From NCBI RefSeq assembly GCF_024323335.1, contig NC_066579.1:246071575-246135574 (forward strand): DNA of 64,000 nt, written 5' to 3'. The stretch is from Lathyrus oleraceus (Eukaryota > Streptophyta > Magnoliopsida > Fabales > Fabaceae). Every line of letters begins with the position of its first letter. Positions within the stretch are counted from its first letter, which is position 1. Made by a program: the position numbers and the translations under genes. Under the pieces are notes generated by a model that was not told where the DNA came from, made no database searches, and saw only the letters and a list, made by a program, of their open reading frames with translations. Of this stretch, positions 1 through 11,924 are shown piece after piece.

Positions 1-348
1 TGGTCAGCAAGATGAGACTGGAAAGAAGGAGTATGATATTTACTACCTCAGTAAGAAGTTCACTGAAAGTGAGACTCGGTATTCTATGTTAGAAAAGACT
101 TGTTGTGCATTGGCTTGGCTGCTAAGCGTCTGCGTAAGTATATGTTGAATCATACCACTTGGTTGATATCCAAAATGGATCCAATCAAGTATGTTTTTGA
201 GAAGCCTGCTTTAACTGGGAGGATTGCACGTCGGAAGATGTTGTTATCAGAGTATGATATTGAATACCGATCTCAGAAAGCAATCAAAGGTAGTATCTTG
301 GCTGACCATTTGGCTCACCAACCGATTGAAGATTATCAGTCAGTGTAG
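1..348 (+). pseudogene. Ty3-gypsy RNase H domain, fragment
   Basis: This is the C-terminal part of the first (retroviral-type) RNase H, which would degrade the RNA strand of the RNA/DNA hybrid during reverse transcription. Recognisable blocks are YYLSKKF near 41-60, the TRYSMLEKTCCALAW-like block near 78-120, and the tail ending in ADHLAHQPIEDY near 300-340. Reading it needs a frame change near 110-120, and a TAG closes the frame at 346-348. The homologous stretch in fragment B (15240-15535) carries different lesions, so the two copies decayed independently. Too broken to act. Confidence 0.8.
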
Positions 349-920
349 TATGATTTTCCTGACGAAGAGATCTTGTACTTGAATATGAAAGATTGTGATG
401 AACCATTGCTTGAAGAAGGGCCAGAACTTGGTTCCCATTGGGGTATGGTATTTAATGGAGCTGTTAATCAGTATGGGAATGGCATTGGGGCAGTAATCAT
501 TACTCCCCAAGGCACTCATTTTCCGTTTACAGCTAGATTGATTTTCAAATGTACAAACAATATGGTTGAGTATGAAGCTTGTATTATGGGGCTTGAAGAG
601 GCCATTGATCTCAGAAACAAATACCTGTGAATCAGACCAAAGGTGAAAGGGAGACGAATCAACCCGGTTTGATACCATATAGAGATTACGTGAGGAGGAT
701 TTTAACTTTCTTTATAAAGGTTGAGTTTCATCATATCCCTCGAGATGAAAACTGGATAGCATATGCTCTTGCAACGTTGGCTTTAATGATTGTGGTGAAA
801 TTTAGGAATGAAGTTCCTAATCTTTCTATGATGCGTCTTAATAGGTCATCTCATGTGTTTACTGTTGAAGAAGTAAAAGATGAAAAACCATGGTATTTTG
901 ACATTAAGTGTTTTCTCTAA
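349..920 (+). pseudogene. Archaeal-type second RNase H (aRNH) of Ogre/Tat, broken
   Basis: This encodes the extra RNase H that distinguishes Tat/Ogre pol. Readable blocks are MKDCDEPLLEEGPELGSHWG from about 385, FNGAVNQYGNGIGAVI near 450, and the NNMVEYEACIMGLEEA block near 556-605. The first catalytic Asp, expected as FDGA, is FNGA here; in fragment B it is FDGA at about 15650. A deletion near 628 shifts the frame and removes the GDS block that fragment B keeps near 15830. The second half is open from 627 to 918 and holds FHHIPRDENWIAYALA. Catalytically dead pseudogene. Confidence 0.8.
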
Positions 921-1515
921 AGTCAGATTTACCCGCCTGGGACATCTTTGAAAGATAAGAAGACTTTGAGGAGATTAGTTGGCAACTTCTACCTAAATGG
1001 TGATGTGCTTTATAATAGAAACTTCGATATGGTTCTGCTCATATGCGTGGATAGATACGAAGCAGACTTATTGATGACTGAAATCCATGAAGGTTCTTTT
1101 GGTACTCATTCCAATGGACATGTTATGGTAAAGAAGATGTTGAGAGCAGGTTACTATTGGCTGACAATAGAATCTGACTGTTGCAAGTTTATGAAGAAAT
1201 GCCACGAGCGTCAAATTTATGCAGATAAAATTCATGTTCCTCTGACACTGTTGAACGTCATTTCCTCCCCATGGCCCTTCTCCATGTGGGGAATTGATAT
1301 GATTGGCATGATTGAGCCCAAAGCGTCGAATGGACATCGTTTCATTTTGGTGGCAATTGACTACTTCACAAAGTGGGTTGAAGAGGCATCATATGCAAAT
1401 GTGACCAAGCAAGTTGTTGTGAGGTTTATCAAGAATCATATTATATATCGGTATGGTGTACCAAGTAAGATCATTACTGATAATGGATCGAACTTGAATA
1501 ATAATATGGTGGAAG
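921..1515 (+). pseudogene. Integrase, N-terminal half (Ogre/Tat)
   Basis: This is the first half of an integrase, the enzyme that would insert the retrotransposon cDNA. The zinc-binding HHCC module lies at about 1080-1215: the His pair is in HEGSFGTH, but the Cys end reads KCHERQ where related copies have a second Cys, so the last zinc ligand looks replaced by Arg. The catalytic core starts well, with Asp in WGIDMIG near 1290 and Asp in ITDNGSN near 1475. The sequence breaks off near 1508-1515, before the region of the catalytic Glu, exactly where the antisense protease of element C begins. The open frame that continues to 1661 is read-through into antisense DNA, not integrase. Confidence 0.82.
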
Positions 1516-2118
1516 CCACAGTTTTCTTTAACTCATCAGCAATAGATAAGGCTTGGAACGGAGTTCCAACCTCCTCCTCAGCATCAACATATGTGAAATA
1601 TGACAAATGGATCACTAACAATTCCTTTTCTCCACCAATTTCAGCTTCTGGTGAAGAGTAGACGTCACTGCTCCAGCTTCATGAATTCATGGCCTTCCTA
1701 ACAAGTAGCTATAGGTCGTGTGCATATCCATGACCTAGAAAGTAATTTGGAAATCACTCGGACGTATCTTCACTAGAAGGTCCACTTCACCAATGACAGT
1801 TTTATGAGAACCGTCGAACGCTTTGACAATTACGCCGCTATATCTCATTGGGGCTTCTTGATAAGAGAGTCTTGACAAAGTTGATTTTGGCAACACATTC
1901 AATGATGACCTTGTATCAACCAACACATTGGACAAAGCGTCCTCCTTGTAATTCATAGAAATGTGCAGCGCCAAATTGTGATTCCTGCCTTCCTCGGGAA
2001 GCTCTTCATCATAAAAACTCAAATTGTTACAAGAAGTAATATTGGAAACTATGTGATCAAACTGATCCACAGTAACATCATGCTCAACATAAGCCTGTTC
2101 TAACATTTTCTGCAATGC
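1516..2118 (-). pseudogene. Ogre protease (element C)
   Basis: This is an aspartic protease that would release gag and pol products in virus-like particles. The catalytic block reads VDTRSSLNVLPKSTL, with the first residues of the motif at about 1905-1917. Retroelement proteases normally have Asp-Thr/Ser-Gly, so Arg (AGG, 1909-1911) replaces the invariant Gly. The flap-like KAFDGSHKTVIGEVDL block follows near 1790-1830. The C-terminal part (VDAEEEVGTPFQALSIADELKK) continues antisense to about 1520 after a stop or frame change near 1735. It matches fragment B at 11920-12440 along its length. Inactive: the frame is broken and the active-site Gly is replaced. Confidence 0.83.
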
Positions 2119-4519
2119 TCATTTGTGTGCTTCAGAATTCATCAGTAGTGACAGCATGGAGATCTTTGATGGAGTCTGGAGCAGCTGCTCTAGAACATTG
2201 AATTCACTTCTCTTGATTAGCCTTAACACCTCATCATTATCGTCAATCTTAAATTTGTTGGACTCACCAGACTGACACATTGGAGCGCTAACCGGATTCA
2301 CTACTGGAATTTGTGCCTTCTTACTTACTGAAACATCTTCTACCATCTTCGGAAATACTGGATTGAACACACGACCTCTACGGGTCACCTTCATAATATT
2401 TGCAATGTTTACCACTGAGTCTACAACTGGTAGAGGAACCTCTTGACCATTTTCAATCATAGTGGCATTATATTGATATGGCACAGCTTTATCGGATGAG
2501 TATGGGACATGGCCTGCCAACCATATCACCAACGGCGATACCAATCTATTGACATTATTGTTGCTGCTATCAAACTGAATGACCACCCGCTCATGGGTCT
2601 TAAACAACGGTACAATGACGTTCACATCATCTCCCATATCCCTCGACTATTGAATCTGGATTACATTCTCATCCATCAACTTCTGGATATCTCTCGCGAC
2701 AATCATACACCCACGGGGGTTCACACTGCAAATGACACAATCACCATGGCCATGTTCACAATCACGAATTAAACAAAAATTCTTATGCATCTCCACCAGA
2801 GATCTTCGGATACGTCTCACATCATAAACTCGGAAATTCCCTAGACAGCCGCCCACCATGTTCACATATGTGTTACCATGAGAAGGCAATGGATTCGCTT
2901 TCACATTTGGCGCTCTGTCCTCAAAGGACATCATACCACTCTTTACCAGCTTCTGAACTTCATATTTTAGAGGATAACAATTCTCTATATCATGGCCAGG
3001 AGCTCCTTGGTGAAAAGCACAATGAAGATCAGGCTTGAACCACCATGGTAGTGGCTCAGGAATTTGCGGAGGATTTCTTAGCTGGATGAGATTCTTGAGA
3101 ACCAATGATGGGTATAACTATGCATAATTCATAGGAATATGGTCAAAGGAGACCTTCTTCCTCTCAAAATTTTATTGGTGATTATTGTTGTTGTTGTTGT
3201 TGGCTCTTTGTTGCAATTGTTGATGTTGTTGTTAGTGAACTGGAACTGATTGATTATTGGAATTGTTGGAAAAAAATTGGAATTACTGAAGAAACTTGGT
3301 GCTGATATTGACGGGGTTGAGAACTTTTTTTGACATGAGGCCTCCTATGCCTCCCTACTGATACTGAATTAGTTTCTCCTTCCTTCCTCTTGGAGAAACT
3401 CCCACCATACTTCTTGCTAGCTGATGCTTCTTCTTTAGACAAACTTCCTTCACAGACTCCTTCTTCTAGCCTCATCCCAATGTTCACCATTTCGGTAAGT
3501 CATTAGGGGCACTCGCAATCATACGTTTGTAGTAAAACGAACTCAGCGTCTTCAAGAAAATCTTCGTAATTTCCTTCTCTTCAAGAGGTGGACTTATCTG
3601 GGCCACCAGTTCTCTCCATCTCTGGGCATATTCTTTGAATGTCTTTTTATCCTTCCAAGACATAGACCTCGATTGGTCTCTATCAGGCGCCATATCCATA
3701 TTGTACTTATACTGCTTGACAAATGCCTCGCCTAAATCATTGAAAGTACGGATGCTTGCACTGTCTGATCCATGTACCACCTCAAGGCAGCTCTAGTTAA
3801 ACTGTCTTGGAAATAGTGAATCAGCAACTGATCATTATCAGTCTGAGTAGACGTTTTTCTGGCATACATAACAAGATGGCTCAGCGGGAAAGTATTCCCT
3901 TTGTACTTTTCAAAGTCTAGGACCTTGAAATTCATCGGGATCTTAACATTGGGGTCCAAGTAGAGTTCAACAACACTCTTCCCAAACAAGTCTTTCCCTC
4001 TCAGAGTCTTCAACTCTTTGCGTAGCTCATGGAATTGATCTTTCATTTTATCCATATTCTCGTATACATCTGGACCTTCAAATGGCTCAAAGTGGTAGAT
4101 AGTGTCCTCAACACGAGGAAGAGCGTGAACAACTGGAGATGGCACTGACATGATCGGGCTAGATGCTGGCAGAGAAACAAATGTGGGTGCATACCCTTCT
4201 GGCATAAAATTTGAAGGTATTCCCCAAGGGAATCCAGCAGGCATAGAAGGAACGGATTGACTGGCAGCAGTAACAGGAACAATTGAGGTAGCAACCTCAG
4301 AAATGATAGTCCTCTGAGGAGGAGGAGGAGTTGTAGGAGTTGGTGATGATTGATTCTGGGCAACAATCATAGATTCTATCAGCGCCGTAAGCCTGGAAAT
4401 CTCATCCTTCATCTCTCGGTTCTCTTGCCCTACATTCTCCATTCTCTTCGGTTGATTAGCGCGAGTATTATAGTTGTGAGTCAGCTTGGATGATGCACAG
4501 AAGAAGAACTGATAAGACA
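2119..4519 (-). pseudogene. Ogre gag polyprotein (element C), frameshifted
   Basis: This is the structural capsid/nucleocapsid gene. The protein probably starts at MSYQFFF (about 4519) or at the internal MENVGQ (4442). Order: an N-terminal coiled-coil-like stretch (EISRLTALIESM), a Pro/Thr/Ser-rich linker (about 4180-4350), the capsid-like domain (LDFEKYKGNTFPLSHL near 3900, LIHYFQDSLTRAALRWY near 3800), then EYAQRWRELVAQISPPL near 3600. A frame change is needed near 3730-3780 and there is a stop near 3484. Downstream (about 3090-2950) is the knuckle-like CAFHQGAPGHDIENCYPLK, the usual shape of this motif in Ogre. The Gln-rich stretch near 3180-3300 is partly simple sequence. The reading is certain, but no complete frame remains. 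Confidence 0.85.
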
Positions 4520-4739
4520 TCTGGCGGAAGAAACCTGTTATGCAAATGATGCATGAAATGAAATGTTTTTTATTGTTTTTCATTTCAAGGAGCATATGAA
4601 GTCCTATTTGTAAATATATATATTCAAATAATAACAATAATAATAATTTAATTGACTATAAAATCTCTTTTTATTCATAAAATTTTGGAAGGATTACACT
4701 GAGTACAATTTCAGAAACCAAAATATAAATAAAAAAGAA

Positions 4740-6257
4740 AGGAAACTAGCATTCTAAGGATCCCTAGCAACTGCATTAGATGATCTGGCTATGGGTGCAT
4801 ACTACCTTAGGATGCGTCAAATCTTGGACTCAAAGGATGTCTTCATCTGAGCCTTCTCAAGAACTAGTTGATTAACAATCTTCTTCCAAGCAACGGAAGG
4901 CTGAGGCATACTAGAGGAGGGTAGACCCCCTGGCTCTCTCTATCTCTTGACTGCATGGTCTTCAATAATCTTAATAAGTGCATCTTTGTCTTTCGACTCA
5001 AGCTGCAACTCTTCATGCTTTCGGCTCAAAGCATGGAATCGCTCTTCCCACATATCTTTATCTTTCTTCATCTTGGTGAGTGCGTCTTCCAACGCCTCAC
5101 ATCTTGGTTAGGGAGAGTTGATGGATCAGCCATAACCAAAGACATAGGTCTTTCACAGGCGTACGACATCTTCAACTCTAGAGCCCTCTTCTTCACCCAA
5201 ATAGTGTAAGCTTCCAAAGTTACACAGTTGCATAGACCAAGCTCGAGTCTTCCTTTCTTATGCACATTATGCCAAGCATGTATCATCATCTGCTTCAAAT
5301 GTTGGGTATCTTTATCCTCTTGATAGAATAGACCTTCTAACTTAATGTTATTAGGTTTATCTCTCAAGGGGAACCCAAGTTAACGACGGGCCAAAGAAGG
5401 GTTGTATTTGATTCCTCCTTGGGTACCAATGAGAGGCACATTAGAGAATTCACCACAACTATCATTAATGTCCATGTTATTCAATGCAGAATCATACTAA
5501 ACAATATCATCATTAGTGAGAGACATAAGTCTCTGAGACCACCGTAGATATTCTTGTTCTCCAAAAAAGAAGGTGTCTGAGGCAAGTGCAAAATAAACCA
5601 CTTGTACAAAATATGAACACCACACACAATAGTCCCACCCCCTTTAGAAATCCTCAAATTCAAAGAGAAATACATGTCACCCAACAGACTCGGAACAGGA
5701 TTCCCAATCAAAAAGATTCTAATGGAGTTAACGTCAACAAAACTGTCAATGTTAGGCAACAAAGCTAGACCATAGATGAGCAATACAAATATGGCTTCAA
5801 AAGCATCCATGATACCGGCTTGAGCAAAGACAGTAGCTTTACCAATGAGGAACTCAAAAGTCAACCCAAGAATACCTCATTTCTTCACCAAATGAGCATC
5901 AATTTCAAATTTCTTCAGATGAAGAGCTTCAGCTATAACATGAGATCTGGGAATCTCCTCCAATCCATTAAAAGGTACTTTGTCAGATATAGGTATTCTC
6001 AAGAGATAGGCATACTCCTCCAATGTAGGCACAAACTGATAGTTAGGAAAAGTGAAGCACCGGTAAAGAGGGTTATAAAACTGAACCAAAACACTCAGAA
6101 GTCCTTCAACCACATCAACAAATAATACAAACAAAAGCTTCCCATGATGTTTCTTGAAGTCCAAGGGATCTAATACAAAGGACGACAACTTCCTTAGCTC
6201 TTTCAAATCAGAACATCTGAAATTGTACTTCTTAGTGTTCCTTCGTCCATAATCCAT
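4740..6257 (-). pseudogene. Ogre ORF1 (protein of unknown function upstream of gag), broken
   Basis: Ogre retrotransposons carry an extra gene between the 5' LTR and gag, and this is one. It starts at ATG 6257-6255 (MDYGRRNTKKYNFRCSDLKE) and is readable in three open blocks: 6257-5877, 5864-5481 and 5367-5068. A further charged helical tail without a start codon (KDMWEERFHALSRKHEELQ, about 5060-4990) is probably a coiled coil. I recall this family being labelled DUF7745 or plant-mobile-domain-like in databases, but its function is not known to me. Two frame changes and a stop near 5480 make it a pseudogene. Its place just after the PBS and leader, on the same strand as gag, is canonical. Confidence 0.8.
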
Positions 6258-7118
6258 GTTCTGAAAATATTTGCAAACAAGACCTCAGTTTTCCTTGAAA
6301 TTTATTTGTTTGTGATGAATGTTATGATGTGCATGTACGCATGAATGCAACAATCACAAACAAAGGATCACACACAAGGCAAACACAAACAAAGGTCAAG
6401 GGATGGATCAAGTCATCATCAAGATCAATCATCCATTTTGGTGGATTATGGTTTTCACCTTATCAACACCCAAGTTCCATTGATATTGATGAGACTTGAT
6501 CGGATCAACCGAGAATCAAAGGGTTTGTTGTGAGTTACGAGCATGGAGTCGGGTTAAAAACCATCATAAAGGAGTGTGCTAAGGATAAAAAAAACTGTAG
6601 ATCATGTTCTAAAAAGTTCCTAGAGTCTTGATCCCATCTATTGGATATTATAGGTTAGGATGACTGACTCATCAACCCATAATATTCTCAAGAGAAACTC
6701 GTTTGAGTGTAGTATCGCGTAACAACTATTATTAGGTCTACACCTGAACAGTCTCCGCACTACTACGTCCTAAATAGGCCAAGTTGGGTTAAATGTTCTA
6801 CGGTTGTCAGCTTCTCAAACCCCAAATCAGAGAAAGTAATGATTATCCACAAATAACTTGTGTGACATCAATAACTCCAAAAGGGTCTCCAATGAGTAGA
6901 TGGGTCTCAAGACAACTTGTTAAGGACTACTCCACACAAGTTGAACATGATTATACCATCCTCCTATCTTAATTGCACTCAAGTTCGGATTAGAATTTAT
7001 CTCACCTCTCAGAGATCACAAAGCACATCAGACAGATTATATCACACAAACAATATACAAACATCAAATATACACATAAATACACATAAAAGGGTAGGCT
7101 AAACCCTCTGAGGACTAC
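6258..7118 (-). other. 5' untranslated leader of element C
   Basis: This is non-coding sequence between the PBS and ORF1 of element C. No credible ORF is present on either strand; short frames are chance. It is where the packaging signal and ORF1 leader of an Ogre element would lie, but I cannot point to a specific signal. GA/CA-rich stretches near 6320-6420 and 7020-7090 are simple in composition. Confidence 0.55.
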
Positions 7119-7136
7119 TCCCTAGCAGAGTCACCA
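7119..7136 (-). other. Primer binding site of element C (tRNA-Arg type)
   Basis: Read on the minus strand this is TGGTGACTCTGCTAGGGA. It starts 9 nt inside the LTR end and differs by few bases from the PBS of element D (TGGCGACTCTGTTGGGGA). The form is that of the tRNA-Arg primer site usual in Ogre elements. Confidence 0.8.
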
Positions 7137-7145
7137 CTTGATTTC

Positions 7146-10100
7146 TGTAGCGGTAAATTCATAACCATCAAGCTATGGATAAACTTGACATCAATAAAAC
7201 CAGAGTCGCGACCGCGCTTTTATTGTTTCCAAAGGAAAAGGGAAAAGTACGAACAAAACCCAAAGATAAGAAGTTTTCAAATCAAAACTAATAAAATGCC
7301 AGAGATTACAGGTAAGGGGGTTGGTTACACAGAGGGAAGGTGTTAGCACCCAAAGTGTCCTAGGTACTCCTAGGGAGCCTTTTTTTATATGTTCATATGC
7401 TTTTGGTATAAAAGATGTTTGAGAAAAATAGAGTGTGGGGTGATAAAAGAATGCATTGATTATATTTTTGTGTTTGACAAGACCTTCGGTCTTGTACCTA
7501 CGTACCAACATAAAAATAAGGGATCAAAACCTCGTAGTTCATGGTAAAAATTTCAAATAAGTTGGTGAATTGCTTTTAACAAAAGTTAATAAGAAAAGGC
7601 ATAAATTGGCCAAAAGTTTGAATGGAGTTCTTAGTTCTTTTTGTCTTTTGAAATCTCAAGTCAATATGATTAAGTTTATTTACAAATTTGATTTAAGAAA
7701 GAGTTTGAAAATTCAATGGCATAAGGCCAAAGTTTCTATTTATTAAAACAATGTCTAAGTTTGAAATCACAAGCAAAGAAAGTTTTTGAAAAGGGGGAGA
7801 GATTTTGAAATTTAAGAAGTGGGAGGAGATGAAGAGGCTATCCTAAGCACAAAATTAAGAGTTAAGAGTTGAAAAGATCTTATCAATGGGATGCAATCTA
7901 ACAGACAAGAATGTCATATAGAAACCCATTTTCCTTTGGACTTTAATCAAGCAATGATCAATAAGAAATGAGTGATATTCAGACATCATGAAGGTCAAGG
8001 CATCAAATAAAGATAGCCACATCCAAGCAAACAACTCCAATAGCTAGCAATCTTCATTGTCTTTCAATGTATCATATGAAATATTCCTTGATCAACTCGG
8101 AACAAAGCATCAGGCACAAGATCGAAATAAAAATTAAGCACGAAGACAGACTAGTATATGAACCCTGAGAAATTCTCAAGGCTTGTATCAGATGAAGGCA
8201 CGGTTCAAAATAGCTCAGTCTTAAGATGTTGGCATTGGCCAACTCCTTTTAGCACAGGGAATGTTGCCTAATCATAAGTCCAAAAATGCAGATCAAGTTC
8301 AACAGTCCACCAGATGTTTTTTAGGCTTTTTCTTGTTATTAGGTATTTTAAGGTCCTAAGACCACAAACAAAACCAAAACATACAAACAATATATATACA
8401 ATCACAAGATATGGCTCAAATGAGCAGAGTGAAAATGACATAATCATAAACAAGTTATATGAAATGGAAATGGAAATGAATGATAAATGACTGAAATTTA
8501 AATTGCATAATAGTAAATGACTTGAAAGTGAAGCAATATTAATAAGAGTTAGTCAAAAGTTAGTCAAGTGTTAATGGTGATTTTAATTGATTAAGTCATT
8601 CTTTGGAGAATACTTAACCATTCATTCACAAGTATGAATCCTTAAACCAAGATATCTTCCATGAGAAGGGATCCAACTTGGATAATTCAACAAGTATGCC
8701 ACTAGCTCCCATGAAAGGAAAAAAGGTCAAGTCTCCACACAATACCATGAATAATGGGAGACTTACAATCTCACTTACTAGAATGATATGCCTCGAGGGT
8801 CAAATTTATCTCTATCTTAACCAATCGTAATTTGACCTATGTAGAAGTCACAACTATCGGAGGTCGGGAAATAAAAATAGGTGTTAATGCATGTTAGAGA
8901 TTTGTTATGAAGAACCAAACTCCTAAAACATACCACACACTAAAAGAAAAGTCAGAAGGGAGTGACTTATCTCAGTCATACTTGTACTGATTCATCTAAC
9001 ACAAGGTCATTGATGAATCAATTAGCCTTTGGACATTAGAGATTTCATTTGGCAAATGATGGAATGGGGAAGAATAGGGATGAAGATAAAGATGGAGGGG
9101 AAGATAGAAACACAAATTTATCATGGGAGGACTTTCATCAAATCAAAACCATTCATTCATTTTGGAAGATGAAATGTACATTTCATCAATCCCCTAAATC
9201 CAATGGTTTTGATCCAACAAAAGTCAAATTAACCTTGACCAAGGCCCAAACAGAAAGTCAAACATCATAAGACCCTAAAAATGGCTCAACAATATTTTTA
9301 AGCATTTAATCAATTAAAAAACAGTTAAAAATGAATTAAAATACATTTTAATTTGGTGAAAATCTAAAATCCCCTCAAAACACCAAATAAATGGCCAAGG
9401 GATTTATCCTAGGTCAAACAAGGTCAAAGGACATTACACAAAAAAAACACTATTTTTGAAAAGTCAGAAGTATTTTTAAACAATTAAAAATATGCACAAA
9501 AATATTTAATCCATGAAAAATATCAAAATTAATCCAAAAAAATAATTTTAATTTAGAATATGAAAGAGAAAAATATTTAAATATTTTTGTTGAAAGTCCC
9601 ATAATTTTTGGATTAAAAATGAAATTAATATGAATTAAACAAAATAAAGGGATTACATGAAAAATCAGAAAATAAAAAGAAATTCAAAAAAAAAGGCCAT
9701 CAGATCTCTCTCATTAATTGAGGTGGAAAATCTGATGGCGACGCACAACACAAGTGGTAGTCAAAATGGAAGGCTGAGATTAAAACGTGGATTTATGATC
9801 ATATGGCTTGGACTTGCCAACGCACCACCGGAGCCCTAGCTCCGGTCATCTTCTCTGATGGACCTCACCAGACTGGTCCACCCTCAACCAAATGAAAAAT
9901 GGAAAATGAGTACATGTTTTTGAAAGAAAAATGCTCAGGAGCACGAATCTAACCTCCATTTCTTCCAATTCCAAATATATTGAAAGATACATGGATTTAA
10001 AATTTGAGGTTCATGATCTCAGTTGCTTCGATTTGACCTCAAAGCAACTCAATCTTATTGCCTACATTGGTAGGACTTTAGTAAACCAACAATCAATCAA

Positions 10101-11919
10101 AATGGATGAGAAATAAGAGAGAATCGAAGAAGAAAAGTTTCTAAAATTTAACCTTCGAGAAGCTTCAAATTGGCTTGATCTTGCTTCCAATTTGGCTTGG
10201 CTTGACTCTAGAAGCTTGCAGAAGATGATTTGGATGGTTAAAAAGCTTGGACTCTCGGAGTTTCAGTTCAAAAACAGAATGAGAATTGAAACTCGATTTC
10301 TGAAGAAATCTTCAAGATTATCCTTTCAATTGGGTTTTGGAGAGAATGGGGATGAAGCTTGGGCAAAAGGGATCCACTTCTGAGCTCAAGGCACTTGTAT
10401 TTATAGGTTTGCTCATTGCTTTTTGCACACTTCAAAAATTGGCCAAAATTGGAAAGGTGAGATGCATGCTTACGTGGACGTGTGATAGGCCCATTAGATG
10501 ATGTAATTCAGTCCAAAAGTGATCATGAGCAATGCTGAAAGTGTAACATGAAGCCATTCATTTGAAATTGAAAAGTGGTAATGAGATTCATCCAAATGGA
10601 ACCATGAAGAGTAACCATGCGCAATTCATTCAAACCTTAGTCAAATGAAGTGATTTTGGACTTTTTGGAAAGGTGAAATCAGGTAGAACAACTTTCATGC
10701 TTAACACTTTTCCAATTGATGCTTGGATCATGGTGAATTTTGAGGTGGAAGTTTGGAAAATCAAACATAATTGAAATTTTTCTAAGTACCAAGTCAAATG
10801 TTCACTTCTTCCACCTTGAATAACTTTTTCCATGAGCTTCAAATGGAAAACGTTCCTTTCACCAAAGTTTTATCTATTTCAAACATCTTCAATTTGGTCA
10901 CAAATATGACCTCATTTGGATTTTGCATGAGGGAGTTATGCATTTTAGAAGTTGAGGAAAATTGCTTGTTCAATGGTAATGGCCCAAAATGACCTATAGT
11001 GTTTCCTCTTGGCACATGCCCTTGCAAGTTGAATTTTAAGTTTCTCAAAGAATCAACATTGGATAGGACATCTTGAAATTGATCATTAAACTTGGATGGC
11101 GTTCATATCATAACAACTGAGCAAGTTATGGTCCTTGGAAGTTGACCTCCTAACTAGGGCACTGACAAAATGACTTATAATGTTTCATCATAAAAAATGA
11201 CTTTCCAAGCAAAAATAGCTCTTGACCTCAACATGAAAGCTGTTTGGAATGTCATTAGGAGTAACTTTGATCTTGTAACCATTTTCATATGACAAAAATT
11301 GTAGGAGATAAGGTCTAGTGAACCCCAGTTTTGACCAGTTGACTTTCTCTAGTCAACCACCATGAACCAACTTGCAAACTTGAAGTTCTCTTGATCTTTT
11401 GAACTCATGCAGGATCATATATGCATAAGATGATGTATAATTAAGTATCCCTTGATATATTTTATCAAATGTTGAAGAAACTTGTTGAGGAAGTCACACA
11501 AGATACCCAGGTGAATTAGGGCTTCCAAGGAAAAAAAGCTTCAAACTCTTGATGAATTCTTGGTCAAAATGATAAGTGAAGATCATGGGGACCCATATAT
11601 GATGTCTAGAACCAATGTGAACCATCTCTTGATTGATCTCCTTACATTGAGGGTCTCAAATCCTAGTTGTAAGCTTGATGAGGCATTGGTGGGTGCACAC
11701 ACTACCAATAAAAGAAACAAAGCTATACAAGACATATTTTTGGTATTTTCGTTAGTAAATAATGAAAAACAAAGTATAATACAATCAAATATGATTGCTG
11801 ATCTCTCCCAATGCAAACCAATGAATGAGGGCTAAGGAGGATGCCAAGGTGTGATCCCAAAGCCAATGCAAATGATGAGATAGCATGAGGGATCTTAGGG
11901 TCAAAACCGGGGTCTTACA
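7146..11919 (-). repeat. 5' LTR of Ogre element C (4,774 bp)
   Basis: On the minus strand the repeat starts TGTAAGACCCCGG at 11919 and ends CGCTACA at 7146, with the PBS 9 nt further on. A second, rearranged piece of the same LTR type lies at 16049-16739 plus 39719-40101, which confirms the repeat and its outer boundary. A TATA box (10398-10406) divides it into about 1.5 kb of U3 and about 3.2 kb of R/U5. No genes lie inside; the short open frames at 9049-9270, 10192-10383 and 11560-11835 have no recognisable homology and no coding-like conservation in the second copy. The central part (about 9280-9660) is strongly A/T-rich. Confidence 0.8.
10398..10406 (-). promoter_or_regulatory. TATA box of the element C LTR
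   Basis: The minus strand reads CTATAAATA, followed by AC-rich sequence of the kind seen just downstream of plant LTR TATA boxes. Its place about 1.5 kb into the LTR fits a U3/R boundary. No transcript evidence is available from sequence alone. Confidence 0.6.
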
Positions 11920-11924
11920 AGAAA

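Larger units (their letters stand above)
1..1515 (+). mobile_element. Ogre/Tat-type Ty3-gypsy fragment A (3' half of pol)
   Basis: This is a plus-strand remnant of the polyprotein of an Ogre/Tat Ty3-gypsy retrotransposon. It enters the window inside the RNase H domain and runs through a second, archaeal-type RNase H into integrase. Having two RNase H domains in tandem is a hallmark of the Tat/Ogre lineage. It stops near 1508-1520, where the sequence switches to the antisense of an Ogre protease. Several stops and frame changes (TAG after residue SV at 348, frame change near 630, stop near 920) show it is dead. The same region is present as fragment B at 15111-16048, in the same orientation and clearly diverged. 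I see no LTR belonging to this copy in the window. Confidence 0.85.
1516..11919 (-). mobile_element. Ogre Ty3-gypsy element C, 3'-truncated
   Basis: This minus-strand element has, in its own 5' to 3' order, an LTR (11919-7146), a PBS (7136-7119), an untranslated leader, ORF1 (6257 to about 4740), gag (about 4519-2119) and protease (about 2118-1516). It lacks RT, RNase H, integrase and the 3' LTR because it is cut at about 1516 by plus-strand integrase of fragment A. ORF1 upstream of gag is specific to the Ogre group. All three genes have frameshifts or stops. The outer LTR end (TG at 11919) lies directly against protease DNA of fragment B, as expected if C had inserted into B or a related copy, but the far end is lost so no target duplication can be checked. 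Confidence 0.85.

Noticed and set aside
1436..1661. Continuation of integrase to 1661
   Set aside because: Beyond about 1515 the plus-strand frame reads the reverse complement of Ogre protease; the integrase motif region with Glu is missing.
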